64,000 bases of DNA, taken from the NCBI GenBank assembly GCA_034509495.1, contig CM067521.1, positions 23,773,767-23,837,766 of the forward strand. Direction: 5' to 3'. The stretch is from Acestrorhynchus altus. Its lineage: Eukaryota; Chordata; Actinopteri; Characiformes; Acestrorhynchidae. Under the pieces are notes generated by a model. It made no database searches. It saw only the letters and a list, made by a program, of their open reading frames with translations, and was not told where the DNA came from. How positions within the stretch are numbered: position 1 is the stretch's first letter; every line of letters begins with the position of its first letter. Shown here piece after piece: positions 1 through 12,394 of the stretch. The translations under genes were made by a program, and so were the position numbers.

Positions 1-280
1 CACAGGTATTACTGATCAGGGGGTGACTTTCCCCAAAGCCTTGTAAGGCAAAGATTGTGAGAACGGAGGCCATGCATCACTCCAAAGACGCTCTCCAGGT
101 GCTGAACTGACCTTCGCACTGTGACACATAAGTGTGTTTCTGTTTGGAGTGTATACAAGGTACTGGTGCATTCTGACGAGAAGAAAAGGCGTCTTCAGAG
201 GAGTGCCATAGAAGAACCTTCTTTCGTGTGCTGGAAGACTGGATGGTCACTGGAGACCGTGAATAAAATATGGGAGTGAA
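1..280. other. No recognisable feature
   Basis: Unique-looking sequence without a supported ORF, splice structure or repeat that I recognise. Confidence 0.4.
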
Positions 281-400
281 AGGATAGTTTATTGGGGAAA
301 ACTGTACAACTGAAAGGAGGTTCTAGCTCCCCGTGGAGCCTCTAGCCTGGACTCAAGATGAGATATGGTTGAACCTGGAGGTGTACAGTTATATTACAGA
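281..400 (+). repeat. Fragment related to the Tc3-like element at 9.2 kb
   Basis: About 110 bp closely match the left end of the relic at 9215-9330. Both share a block beginning AGGATA, then TATTGGGGAA, GTACAA, TGAAAGGAGG, the phrase GCCTCTAGCCTGG and ACAAGATGAGATA. No transposase sequence follows here, so it looks like a solo end or a heavily deleted copy. Confidence 0.5.
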
Positions 401-1835
401 TATTACAGTTCCAGTGCGAATAAAGGTGATAAAGACTTGGAGAGAAGGCTAGTTGGTGGGCAATATATTAAAATACCATTCACTCAATGATGTGGCCCCA
501 AAATGTCCACATCGTAGAGACAACTGTCTTTCTCTCCAAGAGCATACACTACCCTTTTATTTGTGTTTTAAAGAACCACAAAATCTGAAGGTTCTACTAT
601 AGATAAATGTCCCCAAAATCAATTTTCAACAGTGTTATCTGTGTAATTTCCAATCGTTAATTGTTCCTTTCTCTTCCTCTCCAATAGTATTGCAATCTAA
701 CGTTTCCTTCTGGGTGCAACTATTTGTTTGATGATGGGAACTGAATGTGGTATCGTCTCCTTTTCGCTCGGTCTTCCCTCGTATCTCTTTCTTTCCCCAG
801 AATCAAGACTCAACTAATCACCAAAAACCCCACCGGCTGACCAAGCAAAGCAAACGTCTTCCACTCCAAGGAACCCAAAGATCCCATCAAAGTCAATTCC
901 ATGAATTACCCACATGCAAACACACCTGACTCTCGCTGCCAGTCTTACTCTAGAGATACCAGGCTCTTATTGCCTGAAAATGATTGTTTTCACGTTCTGT
1001 GTCATTTCGAATGAAAATAAAATCAGTTGCACCAACCCCTCGCACAGTTAAATGGCTGCAGTACAGCGTAATGGGTGTAAATTCGACCTGTGGGGAATGC
1101 CGATGCTCTGGCTGATCAAGTGAATAAACAGACGTGTGGTAAATAGAACTGTTAAAATTAGGGTTGCTTGTATCTCACACGTTTCCCCTGCAGGTCTCAT
1201 TTCAGAATGCCTCGGCAATCTCCGAGGGAAGGCCTGATATAAACTGGTGAGGCATAAGTTTCTTTGCTTGCCTCAGCCTGGACCGGCCTGACAGGAATAA
1301 CAATGAACACATACAGAGAGCGACGTTTCCCCCTGTCACATTCGCTGAATTATGCAGCACGGATGAGGCGGTTTAGACGGAGTCAGGCGGTTGTATTATC
1401 GAAGTGGTCTTGTCCATATGGTGGATGGAAATCAACTGAAAGTCACAGTGGTCTCTCTGTGATTGCAGGAAAAACAATAGCTGAATCTCAGATGGGCCCT
1501 ATTTGACTAAAAACGCATTGCCTGGGGTGAGTAGGGCTATAGTGCTCTTCACGTTCCCTAAACAATAGGTGTCAAAAGGTCTAATGGAACAATGCCAGGG
1601 AAAACCGTTTTTTAAAACCTTGCACAGTATGGCTGTATTATTGCTCCAAAGTACAGACTGCTCCTAAAGTGCTACAAATTCACACTTTTAGTGTCATGTT
1701 TTTCACAATAATGCATTTTATTGATATTTGCAGGTATTGGTGCCATTATTACAAGATAACAAATATCGTTTCGCAGACGCCATGTAAGAATTTATGTTCC
1801 ATAACTGACCAAAGTCTGACTCTTTAGAACCTTTA
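401..1835. other. Intergenic, nothing supported
   Basis: ORFs of 60-80 codons occur by chance (747-929, 1264-1506) but show no domain, no splice signals and no repeat identity. I see nothing further in this stretch. Confidence 0.4.
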
Positions 1836-2075
1836 AAACCTTTAGAAACAATTTTGTGGGATGTTTTTGTAGAGTGACGTACATTTATTCACCAAAAAAA
1901 ACTAGAAAAGAATTTAAAGGAGATGCTCACTCGTACCAGAAATTGTCAGGAGATTGTAGGATACTCAATTGTGTCTTCATTTGAGATGTAAATATTAGAA
2001 AAAATTAGATTTTTGTTCAAATCCATTTTAAAATCGGTCTCAAATGAACAATTGCAATCATTAATTTTCTGGAGT
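1836..2075 (+). repeat. AT-rich composite repeat, 5' module only
   Basis: The block starts with CCTTTAGAA and the phrase ATTTTGTGGGATGTTTTTGTAG, then TTTATTCACCAAAAA and TCTTCATTTGAGATGTAAA. The same phrases open the composite GC-box repeats at 5955, 11937, 17885 and 19595. This copy lacks the 52-bp GC-box array. An inverted copy of the same module sits at 3715-3930. Confidence 0.6.
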
Positions 2076-2104
2076 TATTCCCACATTTCCACATTTATTA
2101 CTAT

Positions 2105-2240
2105 TTAATGCCAACCACAGACCAACTGTGAGGCATGGAGGTGGAAAGGTCATGTTTTGAGGCTGCTTTGCTGCAGCAGAGCCTGGCAAGCTGTACAACA
2201 ATGTACAATATGACTAAAATGTTTCCCAAAAACTGCATTC
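2105..2240 (+). mobile_element. Tc1-like transposase fragment
   Basis: The + strand reads RHGGGKVMF, a stop, then GCFAA. This matches the highly conserved Tc1/mariner transposase core (usually HGGG..M.WGCF). Only this core remains and it is interrupted by a stop codon, so it is dead. Confidence 0.7.
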
Positions 2241-2599
2241 TCACCGCCATTCACAAGTTTGGGATCACTGGGAAATGTTCTTGTTTTCAATGGAAACACA
2301 TACAATTAGGAAAAACGGACATGTAGACACTGTCAAAGTAAGAAGTGTTGAATGTAATGGAAATGATGACTGTACTCCAGATTCTGCAGCAGTTATAGAC
2401 CCACGGAATTCTAGCTGTCATTTTTTGAGGTAATCTGATTACATTGATTAACCTCGATGCTTCCTGGAGCATCTACCATAACATGGATCGACTTGATGCA
2501 GTCTTCCTCCGTATCACACAGTCAAGCTGCTCCCACCACAACTCAACTGGGTTCAGATCTTAGGATCATTATTGTGTTGTAGGATGAAACTGACTCCAA

Positions 2600-2860
2600 T
2601 CGAGCGAAGGGCATTGCAACATGTGTTAGCCTTCCTTACTCAACCCTATATAAACATGCCCAGACCATCATGCTGCCTCCACCAATGTTGACAGATGGCA
2701 TTAAGCGCTGGTCTTGCATCTTCTGATTGTTTCTGCTCCTCACAAATGACATCACTGAGACAGATATTGGGTTATAAAGGAAACTCACACAGTGTTCAAA
2801 TTCTAGAATATGAGTCACGAGGAGGGATTTCCAACAGGATGTCAGCGATATCAAATATTT
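2600..2860 (-). mobile_element. Tc1-like transposase fragment (second, opposite strand)
   Basis: The - strand encodes LMPSVNIGGGSMMVWACL at about 2640-2700. This is the same conserved Tc1 core with HGGG changed to IGGG. The flanking frame is open for 72 codons but degenerate. It lies between the + strand Tc1 piece at 2.1 kb and a LINE fragment, so the locus is a nest of insertions. Confidence 0.65.
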
Positions 2861-2919
2861 TAGTCCTGATCAGCAAAAAGTACAACCATGATTCAGAGGT
2901 CTTCTTATTTTATGATGCT

Positions 2920-3700
2920 TCTGTTCAGCCATTAATCAAAAAACCCAACCTGGATCCAGCTGAGCTCAAAAATTACAGACCAATATCTAAACTCCCTTAT
3001 ATGTGGAAGATCTTAGAGAAAGTGGTGGCTAATCGAAGAAGTATGATTTGTAAGACAGGTTTCAGTCTGGTTCTACAGCGACAGCCCTACTGAGGGTTCC
3101 TAATGGTTTGCTGATGTCCTCTGATGTAGGTCATTGTTCAGTATTGGTTCTGCTTGATCTCAGCTCGGCGTTTGATACTGTTGACCATCACATTTTAATG
3201 AACAGAGATGAGTTACGAGATTGGGTGGGGTCATCTGGTACCGTTTTAAAATGGAAGTTTTGCGGTTTAATGGGAAACTATCTCTCGGACTCCACAGGGT
3301 TCAGTTCTAGGGTTCTAGTTCTAGTTCTTATGTTCTCTCTTTTTGCTACCTCTGGGTTAGCAGGTTATTGGTAATTTTAATGTTCCATATCATTTATTTG
3401 TGGATGACATTCAGCTCCATTTCTCTAAACCTGCTGTCTGTTCTGTGCTCACGTTTGAAGACTCGAGGTGATCGAGCGTATGAGGTCGTTGCTCCCAAAT
3501 TATGGAATACTCTACCACATTTTTGGAGAGTTGCTGAAGCAGCTAAAGACTTATGTTTAGACAAGTTTAATTAATTTATTATGTATTGTTTTAGGGTTTT
3601 ACGGTGTGTTTTATGTTTGTTTTTATGTTTGCATCCTCTGTAAAGCACTTTGAGTCCTGTCTGAGAAGTGCTATATAAATACATTTTACTTATGATTGTA
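2920..3700 (+). mobile_element. LINE (L2/CR1-like) reverse-transcriptase relic with 3' tail
   Basis: Three separate open frames give successive parts of one non-LTR polyprotein. PLIKKPNLDP followed by NYRPIS lies at 2930-2985 (start of the RT domain). LLDLSSAFDTVDHHIL (RT block A) is at about 3150-3200. VAPKLWNTLP, the C-terminal end, is near 3490-3520. A tail containing AAAGCACTTTGAGTC and GCTATATAAATACA (3640-3685) is typical of L2/CR1 3' ends. Frameshifts and loss of the YADD block show that it is inactive and internally deleted. Confidence 0.8.
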
Positions 3701-3714
3701 GGTGCAATAACATT

Positions 3715-3930
3715 TTTGAGAAAAACATGGTCAAATGCATAGATAATATCTAAATTCTGGTTATGTTTACATCTCAAATGAAGACACATTTGTTTAGCCT
3801 AGAATCTCCTGAAGATAATTTTGGTGAGATGTTCTCTTATAAATGCATTTATAATTTTATACTGAATAAAAATGCGTCACTGTATGAAAACATCCCACAA
3901 AATTGGCCCAGAGTTCTAAAGGTTAAAAGA
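3715..3930 (-). repeat. AT-rich composite repeat, inverted 5' module
   Basis: In reverse complement this carries the same phrases as 1836-2075, including ATTTTGTGGGATGTTTTCA and the 'TCTTCATTTGAGATGTAAAC' block. The two copies face each other across the Tc1/LINE nest. Confidence 0.6.
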
Positions 3931-5870
3931 TGATTATATATTCATAGGTTTCTGAACTAAAGAATGAATCGAGTGTCCTCCCCCATGTAGAAGAAAGAGA
4001 CATGACAAGTTAAAGTAATATACCATGGATAAAAGACGACAGTACAATATACTAATACATGTTTCATTTTAGATGTTCCATATTTAAAGAACTTTTTTGT
4101 GTCTTTGGTGTAAAAAGTGCAAAATGACAGACCTATAGCTCATCGTGTCCCTGCGTTTTACCTCGAATGGAATTTGAAAACTAATTTTCATATTTCTGAT
4201 CCTTTTCTGTCCCTGAACCGTCGTCTCAGAACGTTCACCCTGACTTTGAAGTAACTCGTCTCTCTCGCAGTTGTAAACGTTGCTCATCGTTATCTCAGTG
4301 ACTTCTGATCTGACAGTTTGTCTTTGTCATCCTCAAACGTTTGCCCCGAACCAGGCAGCAGATGGTGTGGCATCAGACTCTTCATTAATGGAATGATAAA
4401 TCATTCGTCCTCCTCTCTCCAGTCCCTCCCTGCCCAGCAGCACAGTGCTCGAAATGGATGCGTCATTCTCAATTGGCCTGGACTCTCAGATGCACTCAGA
4501 CTGTTTATGATGATGTATGGAGCCCCGTCTGACAAACTATTGGTGAGAGCAGCCGTGTTTCACAGAGAGCGGAGGACAATCTTTTAAAAAAAGACGAGTG
4601 TTAAAGTGTGAGCCAAATTAAAATCCATCAGGACATGAGCTACAGCTGAAATTGCTCAAATGTGTTGTCAGATGTCTTTTGCGCTCCAGCTCTTCAGTTC
4701 CTCCACTGTTACTCCCTGTATCGCATGGGGAGAAGGTTTCCTGTTCTCGGATTCCTGACTATGGAGGGCTGTGGTGCTGGGATTTGAACTTGTCATTCAT
4801 TGGCTTTTCATTTCTGTGTCTGAGAAAGACAGAACACATTTTCTCAGAGCAGTGTGGCTTAAAGGTGGAAGCTTTGAACCGCAACGTCCGTTTGATCCCC
4901 TGCACGGGCAGGAATGGAGAGTCGGGGGAAAGAAGGAACAGTGTTTTCACCTTTAATTTAATGCGGAGGTGCTTTGTTCATGCCTCGGGAAAGGCATCAA
5001 ACTCCCAATTGTGGTGGCCACCATTCGTGGGGTGTTTGCTCGCTGCCCCCTATTCAAAAGTGTATGTGTTTACTGCTACCGGTCACTTCATTGTGGAGTC
5101 CAAATGCCGCTGCCCTGTTGTACAATGGCTATAAACAGCCTTTAGTCTTGTTTCCAAAGCTGAAACAGAGCGGGTAAACCTAATGTCCAGTGAAAGGCTG
5201 TTCCGAAGCCTGTGTGCTGTGACTGTAAATGACCAGTTGCCTTTGAGTTTCAGCCAAGACTGTGATGCAGCCAAGCGCATTTTATCGGATGACCTCAAAG
5301 ACCTGGAAGAGGAGTAAGGTTAGAGTGACCTCGGTGATGGGTGGGATGCATATCAATTTCAGCCTTACATTTTTTTAAATCTTTGAACTGGATTCTGTAA
5401 TAAACACAACGAAGGCTCTAAATATGCTGCTGAGTGAGATTCAGATTTAAAAAATAAAAAAAAGGCCTTTAACACGTTTAACACAGTGCTTTATCAAATA
5501 CCAACAATCGATGCTCTGTGCATGCAGGATGGCATGGATAAGCAGTTGTGTCTAGATGATGTTATTGAGAGTTAAATGAAGCAGATCTGCAATTGCTCAC
5601 ATTCCCACCAATCACAAAGCAGCAGCTCTGCTTCAAAGATAATAAACAGCAAGACCGCTCCATGGAAGCATGGTGAGAATGGCGCCATATGGTTTGCATT
5701 TGTTCCAGAGATTTCATCTCCAGCTGTCAGCCTCTGTCTTTAGGGAGAAGACCATACCTTGCATAGCAACCCCTCCCAATATCTGCTCTCCGTCAATATG
5801 CAGATCGCCCTATCACTTAATAATTTGACTTTACTGCCATTACAACAGAATTCAACATTTCTGCATTTAA
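3931..5870. other. Intergenic, nothing supported
   Basis: Several overlapping ORFs on both strands reach 60-160 codons (the longest is 4652-5134, +). None has a recognisable domain, splice context or repeat identity, and both strands are open over the same interval. I do not call a gene. Confidence 0.4.
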
Positions 5871-5874
5871 GGTA

Positions 5875-5960
5875 CCTGAAGGGCACCCAAACTGTGGACT
5901 CCAGTTGTAGGGATTCAACCAGTGACCTTCCAGGCCCAAGCCTGCTTCTATAACCTTAAC
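5875..5960 (-). repeat. tRNA-SINE fragment
   Basis: The phrases AAGGGCACCC, GGATTCAACCAGTGACCTTCC and ACCTTAACC correspond to the reverse complement of the tRNA-derived head of the SINE seen more completely at 29085-29285. It is a short, truncated copy. Confidence 0.45.
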
Positions 5961-6545
5961 CTGTAGAGCCCTTGGTCAAATTTGTGGGATGGTTTTTTAT
6001 ATTGACACACATTTATTTTTCACCAAAAAATAGTGTTTATAAAAATATATAAATAATTATATGAAAAACCTCTGAAATCCTGTCAGCAGTTGATCGTCCA
6101 GAGATTGTTTGAGCTGTAAATGGAGGAATTTTGAGCCGTTCTTTGTAATGATTAGATTGACGAGGAAATTTATCATCTGTTCAAAATACTTGACCATAAA
6201 ATTAAACACAACCTCAATGTCCTTTATTTTGAGTTATTCTCATGACTTTTATTCTGAAATTTGAACAATGTGTAAGCAAAAAAAAAAAAAATCATTCTCT
6301 ATCCCAATAACTTTTTTGGTGACCTAATCAGTCAGAGTCTGTATGCAGGTTGAGCATCAGCCCCGCCCCCTCTCTCTGATCAGTCAGAGTCTGTATGCAG
6401 GTTGATCATCAGCCCCGCCCCCTCTCTCTGATCAGTCAGTCTGTATGCAGGTTGATCATCAGCCCCGCCCCCTCTCTCTGATCAGTCAGAGACTGTATGC
6501 AGGTTAAGCATGTTCACGTGGACAGAGCAGTAAACAACTGCTATG
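5960..6545 (+). repeat. Composite repeat with 52-bp GC-box array (copy B)
   Basis: An AT-rich 5' module (ATTTGTGGGATGG at 5980, CACCAAAAAATAG at 6022) leads into a tandem array of 52-bp units, each containing CCCCGCCCCC, CTCTCTCTGATCAGTCAGAG and TGTATGCAGGTTGA. GC boxes start at 6361, 6413 and 6463. The array ends in a CACGTG E-box (GTTCACGTGGACAGAGCAG). The order is the same in copies at 11935, 16795 (inverted) and 19595. Confidence 0.75.
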
Positions 6546-6579
6546 GCATTTAAACTGGGATTTAATTCAGTTGAGTTTA

Positions 6580-6945
6580 AGCATAGTGTCCACTCATTTA
6601 GCCACGCCCGCCTTGTAGATGTAAAGTTGGCAGGACATTTCTGGTTGGTGGACTGTTCTCAGTCCAGCAGTGACGCTGAGGGGTTTAAACCCTCCAGCAG
6701 CACCGCTGTGTCTGATCCACTGGTACCAGCCCAACACACCGTAACACACCACCACCATGTCAGTGTGACCTCAGTGCTTAGAATGACCCACCACCCACAT
6801 AACAGCTGCTCTGTGGTGGTCCTGTGGGGTCCTGATCATTGAAGATCAGGGTGAAAGGAGGAGAATAAAGTCTGCAGAGAAACAGTTGAACTACAGTCTG
6901 TCATTATAGAATTAAAGTGCTCCTGTGTGGTCAGTGTTGAGTGTG
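6580..6945 (+). repeat. Palindromic MITE-like element, right-arm copy
   Basis: This contains the family phrases TTGTAGATGTAAAG, GTCCAGCAGTGACGCTGAG, ACCACCATGTCAGTGTGA, CTGTGGTGGTCCTGTGGGG and TCCTGATCATTGAAGATCAGG, ending in GTGGTCAGTG. It is one arm of a long inverted-repeat element found nine times in the window. The 99-codon ORF here ends VVVLWGPDH, as do ORFs in other copies; this is a by-product of the repeat. Confidence 0.75.
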
Positions 6946-9210
6946 TGTTTTTGGTAATGAAGCTCATTGTGTCTGTTTTGCTCATCTGGAGAACCGACCT
7001 TCTCAGAAGAACAATAAATACTCTGCTCAATTGTGCTCCCTCCACCCTTGATTATGATAAAATATGTCACAGAAGAACTAAATTGGACAGTATTATGATA
7101 ATTGGTTTCCAGATGGTTGCAGTATCAATGCTAATCAAAGTGCATGGCCAGCGAATGACCGAGATCACAGGGCTTTAGTTTGATTGAATGAGGCTTTGAT
7201 TTGCTGCTTTTACTTCCTCTGAACAAACAAAACTCCAGCCAGTGTCCGCAGTTACTCTGATAAACCCTCCCCTGTGTGTGGAGATCGAGGCAGCAGAGCA
7301 CTTTACACCAAATTGAATGGCAAAAAGAGCTATTTGTCTTCAGAGTGGTCCAATATTTACCTACTACACACCCCAAATGGTCATCGTAGCCTTGGGTTCA
7401 GTGTATATTTAGTGTATATGTTATTACAGGTCTGTAGTTGGATTATATTTACTGATTCACCCACTAATGTTCATCAGGTTGGTTTTGAACTTGAAGGCAC
7501 ACTGTTGTTGGTATGAAAGTTTAATGTATTATATTTGTTTTGAATGCACGAGAGCTTTTAATTTAAGAATAATTCATCTAGTTATTCATTATGCTTTCAC
7601 GCATGGGAATTTGTCCTCTGCATTTTCCGTCCATGCAGTGAAACACACAGATACTCGTGAATTCACACTCTAGGGAGCAGACGTGCAATCCTATGTGTTG
7701 ACGTTAGAATAAAATGTGCTGATTTTCCTTTTATGGTAGAATATTTTAATGAGCTCTGCTCTGACTGGCTGTTGCCAAGTACACAAAGTACAGACTGCAG
7801 GCAAATTTAATTGATCAAAGCAGATCTGTTGACTTTCCACACTGTTATTTGCAAGTGATCAGATCGGATTTGCTTGCATGGACATCATAAATCTGCATGG
7901 GTTGCTGTACACTGTTAAAAGTACAAAATCCTTGAGGGATTTTTGGTAGTTATTCAAGATGAAACTGTGGAGGGAATCTCCTTCAAGGAACCTTCAAGAA
8001 CCTCCAAGAATGTTGTCCTTTTATTGAAGGATCTTTGAAGCACTTTAAACACTTTTTAGTCTGGTTAAATTAAATTCTTTGTTTGGATGCAAACAAACTC
8101 TAGAACGGTTTGTAGTGAGAACATGATCCAACCTTGATTCAACCCAGCTGTCAATCGTCCTGGGCAGGTTAGTGTGGAACGTCTCTGCAGGTGTTGTTTA
8201 ATCTGGTATATTGGTCAAATAATCACTACAGCTATGAAGAAACTCCATCTCTGCTGTTGCTCCATATGAAACTGCACACATCTGCACTGCTCTGAAACAC
8301 CTTGTGTTTACTTTCTTGCACCAACCGATTGGTGGAATGAATGTTCTTATGTGGTTTGTTGTGATGCATTTTGGTGCACTTAGATTTCTCCTTCACCCAG
8401 AAGATGAATAATTCAGTTGGACTGAGGTGATATAAACATTTTCTTCATATGACTTTGTGCCTTATTTCCATAGTTTTAGTCGTGAGCAGTATTAGTGAGA
8501 TGGCATCGTTAAAGCCCTGAGCCTAATGATCACTTGGATGTGGCTGTTCGTCTAATACGTTTGGGTGCATGCCCGCTGCCTGTCATTATTCCCCTGCAGC
8601 AGGGCATGTAATGCATTTTCAGATTCGAGGTGCATAACAAATGCAATTATACAAACAAGTGTCCAGTCACTGGACATTAGCGCTGGACCTTGCTTTCCAG
8701 GTCAGTGGAGAAAAGCAATGCAGTAAGAATTTGCAGTTACCATGGCCACAGAGGTAACTTCAGAGACGGAGAGAAAGTTGGTATTGATTAGGATTAGAGG
8801 CGCCAGTGGATGCATGTACTCTGATGAAGTTGGATATAAAAATAGTAAATATGTGATTTTATATTGGCTTGAAAAAAAGCTTATATATCATCTAAGCTTA
8901 TAATAAAAATTAATAATATAGCTAATTTAGTGTTTGGAATGAAGCACCGTTTTTCAAAAGATGAAAATATGCATATCCTCTGGTTTTAGTGGTTGGTTAA
9001 CATCGCCATTGTTTTAACACTGTAACAACAACACTGATAAGGACTGTTTCCTCTCAGGGCAGTGTGCTGATACCGAGACACTCATATTCTGTCAGTGCCC
9101 TTATGATGCGTGATTATCTCCATTTTGGATCAGCTGAGGTAGTCCAGTATTTTCGAGGAAGCAGATTATGAACATTTTTGGAATGGAATGATGTGTTTAC
9201 AGTATTAGAG
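6946..9210. other. Intergenic, nothing supported
   Basis: No gene is visible. A weak SINE-like remnant (CACACAGATACTCGTGAATTC, about 7640-7680) is present. ORFs of 60-83 codons lack any domain. Confidence 0.35.
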
Positions 9211-9211
9211 T

Positions 9212-9895
9212 GAAAGGATAATTGTATTGGGGAAGATCGTACAATTGAAAGGAGGCTCTAGTACCTTGTTAGGCCTCTAGCCTGGATACAAGATGAGATA
9301 CGGTGGGTCATGGAGGCGTACAGGTTTCCTACTGCATCCTGCAGCACATTTACCCACATATGTTGCAGCTGGGCCTGTAAATCCTGCGCACACTTGGATC
9401 GCTGAAGCTGGCATTCCAACTTGTCCCATAAATCAGTTGATGATATATCTGGTGATCAGGCATCCAACAAAGTGTTGCAATCTGGAGACATTCCTGGGAA
9501 ACCCTTGCTGGAAATGCAAGATGATAGCCTTTCCGTATGTCCTGCACATATTGCTGAGCTGTTGGTGTCGCCATTATCACTACTAGGGGTGGCTGACTGG
9601 TCGCATGCTCCCCAGTGTGGTGTTCTACAGCAGTGGCAGGATTGAAGCCTCCTCCATACTTAAACCTGACTGTTGTAAGATACCAAACAGAACCTGGATT
9701 TCTCTCGAAAGTCAATACAGTCCAATCTGCAGCAGTCCAGGGTTCCATTTCTGACACCACTGCAAACGAAGGTGACTGTGGCTTGGTTCGAACTGCCTAT
9801 AGGGCGGGCAATTTGTTGAAACAATCATCCTGCTTCTCCCAGTCCAATGATGCTCTCTCAAAAAGCCCGTCAACTGGGTGAAATGTATGTCCAAA
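9212..9895 (-). mobile_element. Tc3/mariner-like DNA transposon relic
   Basis: The - strand ORF at 9350-9760 (136 codons) carries PLVVIMATPTAQQYVQDI, matching the LVVI.GTLTAQ.YV..I segment of Tc3-type transposases of fishes. It also contains EHHTGEHATSQP in the position of the catalytic-core approach. The + strand left end (9215-9330) is shared with 281-400. Stops and frameshifts flank the open stretch, and the DDE catalytic residues are not all present, so it is inactive. Confidence 0.7.
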
Positions 9896-10837
9896 CAAAA
9901 ACTCTTATTGTTTATCCAAGGAACGTCCAGTTTTCCCAATTTGGGGTGATTTAAATAAAATCTGAATACAGAAATAGACTTATTCACATCTACTCTTAGA
10001 CCACCGAAGGCAACTATTTTAACTGAATGCTCGTTAATCCAGAGAAAGGGAAACATTTATGAATTATCTATAATCTATGCTCCATATTTTTTTAATCAGA
10101 GTTATTTTAAACCCCATGTGAGTCGATTGCACAGACAATGAAATTAGGAAGGGAGTGAAACAGCCTGAAATATCCAGTTTTCTCAGCAGTGCATACGTCT
10201 TCTGGACTTCTGCTATGTAGTATTAGTGTCTATGATGATCCAACATTAGGTGTTTTCAAGCTCATATAAACAGTTTCCTTCTCCATCACAAGGGGTTTAT
10301 AGAACATGCCATGATGATAACTGTACTCCCGTTAACAGGGTGTGTTCATAATGTAAACAATCGCATGGCATAAACAGTTTTCATATGAAAATGTAATGCA
10401 GGGAATTCCTCACATGGACACAGGTCACAAGGTTGGTTCTGGTGGTTCAGATTTAGTGCACACACTAGGGGGCTGAAGAGGCTGCAGTCCAGCCCAGATT
10501 TCGCTGAACAGACCAGCGCAGAGTGTGTATATTTTGTTAATGTTTTGATCATCTAAATCTGGTAGTTGTTCCAACATCTCATGATAAATGAACCTATAGA
10601 AATGCTCCAAAATGACTTCTCCAACTATATACTTGTGCCTGGTGTTACGGTGTACATCATACACATTCTGGCCAAAATGTCTGCACACTCAAAAGACCTT
10701 CCCACATCCTTTATTGATTTTTCCACACTTCTCCTACAAAGCAAAGCTTAGCTGCAAGCCTAGAAATGTTTAATGCTTTACTGAAGAGCAGGGTCTATCA
10801 GGCTACATGACACCAGCAGCAGCTTGGCTCTGATCTA
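9896..10837. other. Intergenic, nothing supported
   Basis: Short ORFs on both strands overlap each other (10346-10688 on -, 10566-10751 on +). None shows a domain or splice context. Confidence 0.35.
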
Positions 10838-11143
10838 GCCTGGGCCGAGCAACAGTCCTGATGTAGCCCGGGCCGAGCAACGGTCCTGATGTAGCCCGGG
10901 CCGAGCAACGGTTCCTGATAGCCCGGCCGAGCAACGTCCTGATGTAGCCTCGGCCGAGCAAACGTCCCGATGTAGCCTGGGCCGAGCAACGGTCCTGATG
11001 TAGCCTGGGCCGATGGTCCTGATGTAGCTCGGGCCGAGCAACGGTCCTGATGTAGCCTGGGCCGAGCAACGGTCCTGATGTAGCCTGGGCCGAGCAACGG
11101 TCCTGATGTAACCTGGGCCGAGCAACGGTCCTGATGTAGCCCG
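10838..11143. repeat. 28-bp GC-rich minisatellite
   Basis: About eleven imperfect copies of a 28-bp unit containing GGTCCTGATGTAGCCTGGGC followed by CGAGCAAC. Copies at 11043 and 11071 are exactly 28 bp apart. Several copies are shortened (for example near 10920 and 11010). The array is CpG-rich against an AT-rich background. All three - strand frames are open through it because the unit lacks stops, giving artefactual ORFs of up to 141 codons. Confidence 0.9.
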
Positions 11144-11934
11144 AATGAATGAAAACAACTGAATTAATCGGGTGCAAACAGCAGCCAAGTGACAGTTTAA
11201 TAAGGGCCATATTAAACATCTGATTCATGCAAGGCCAAGCTGCACACCTTATTTAACCAAGGTCAGGTACTCCTGTTACATAATGTCCATATCTTCAGTG
11301 CAGACAATGTGCCTGATATCTGGTTTCCTCTGCTGTAGCACATCAGTTCATCTAATCAGCCAATAATCACGAATAAGACTAAGAAGGTGAGTTTGAAGAA
11401 ATGATTTTCTAGCACTGGCTGTTGGCACTCTTAGTTTGAATGGCTGTGTAGACACAAAGTCTGAGAATTTCTTATCTGTATTTCACTACAGGTGCCACTG
11501 ATAAGGAAGATGAAGGGTCAGTTGTGTCATTTGCAGAACCACACGCCATAGTGTTGGCTCCAACCAAATCCCTGTAGCTTTCCCTGTGACTTATTTCCTC
11601 TCAATCTAACTCTCCAGAGGGGCTCAGCCTGAAAAAAAACCGACTTTGCTCTGACCTTTCTGACCACATTCTGCTTATGAAAGGAGTCGGTGAGAAGATC
11701 TGGTGAGAAGCACCAGAACCAAACTGCAAAATCCAAAAGCCATCATCACTGCTCAGTGCATTTTTGACCAAATTGAATCAGTTCATATCCACAAAAATTG
11801 GCCTCTAAATTTTAATGCTTAAATCAGCACAAAGTAATGCTGCATGTTATTGGAATAAACTGATTTAGTTTTTGTGATATATTGTGATATTAAGATGCAG
11901 GAATTTTCAGCATGTTTAGACACCCTGTGTTTTC
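11144..11934. other. Intergenic, nothing supported
   Basis: No ORF with a domain, no recognised repeat. The - strand ORF at 11527-11736 has no support. Confidence 0.35.
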
Positions 11935-12290
11935 TGGGATATAAGACTAAATTTTTTGGGATGTTTTCATAGTTTGAAACAGAATATGATTGACAAGAAT
12001 ATTTTTCATCATGAAAATACTTGACAGTGGTCCAAATCAGCCCCGCCCCCCCTCTCTGATCAGTCAGAGTCTGTATGCAGGTTCAGCATCAGCCCCGCCC
12101 CCTCTCTCTGATCGGTCAGAGTCTGTATGCAGGTTGAGTATCAGCCCCGCCCCCTTCTCTCTGATCAGTCAGAGTCTGTGTGCAGGTTGAGCATCAGCCC
12201 CGCCCCCTCTCTCTGATCAGTCAGAGTCTGTGTGCAGGTTGAGCATGTACACGTGGACAGAGCAGTAAACATGCACTGTCCATAGACTTA
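11935..12290 (+). repeat. Composite repeat with 52-bp GC-box array (copy C)
   Basis: A short version of the family. TTTTTTGGGATGTTTTCATAG at 11952 leads quickly to four GC-box units (first at about 12042) and ends with GTACACGTGGACAGAGCAG and AAACATGCACTG. The AT-rich middle seen in other copies is mostly deleted. Confidence 0.75.
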
Positions 12291-12394
12291 GCCAAAGAGT
12301 CTGATACATGCAATGCCATACATGATAACATAACAAAACACTTCTCTAGTTGTATGTAAATGTAATTATTAAAATGATGTATAATATTATTTGT

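Noticed and set aside
4652..5134. 160-codon + ORF
   Set aside because: No domain, no conserved motif, overlapping ORFs on the other strand and frames, no splice context.
10798..11228. Three - strand ORFs (99-141 codons)
   Set aside because: 28-bp minisatellite without stops; no single favoured frame.
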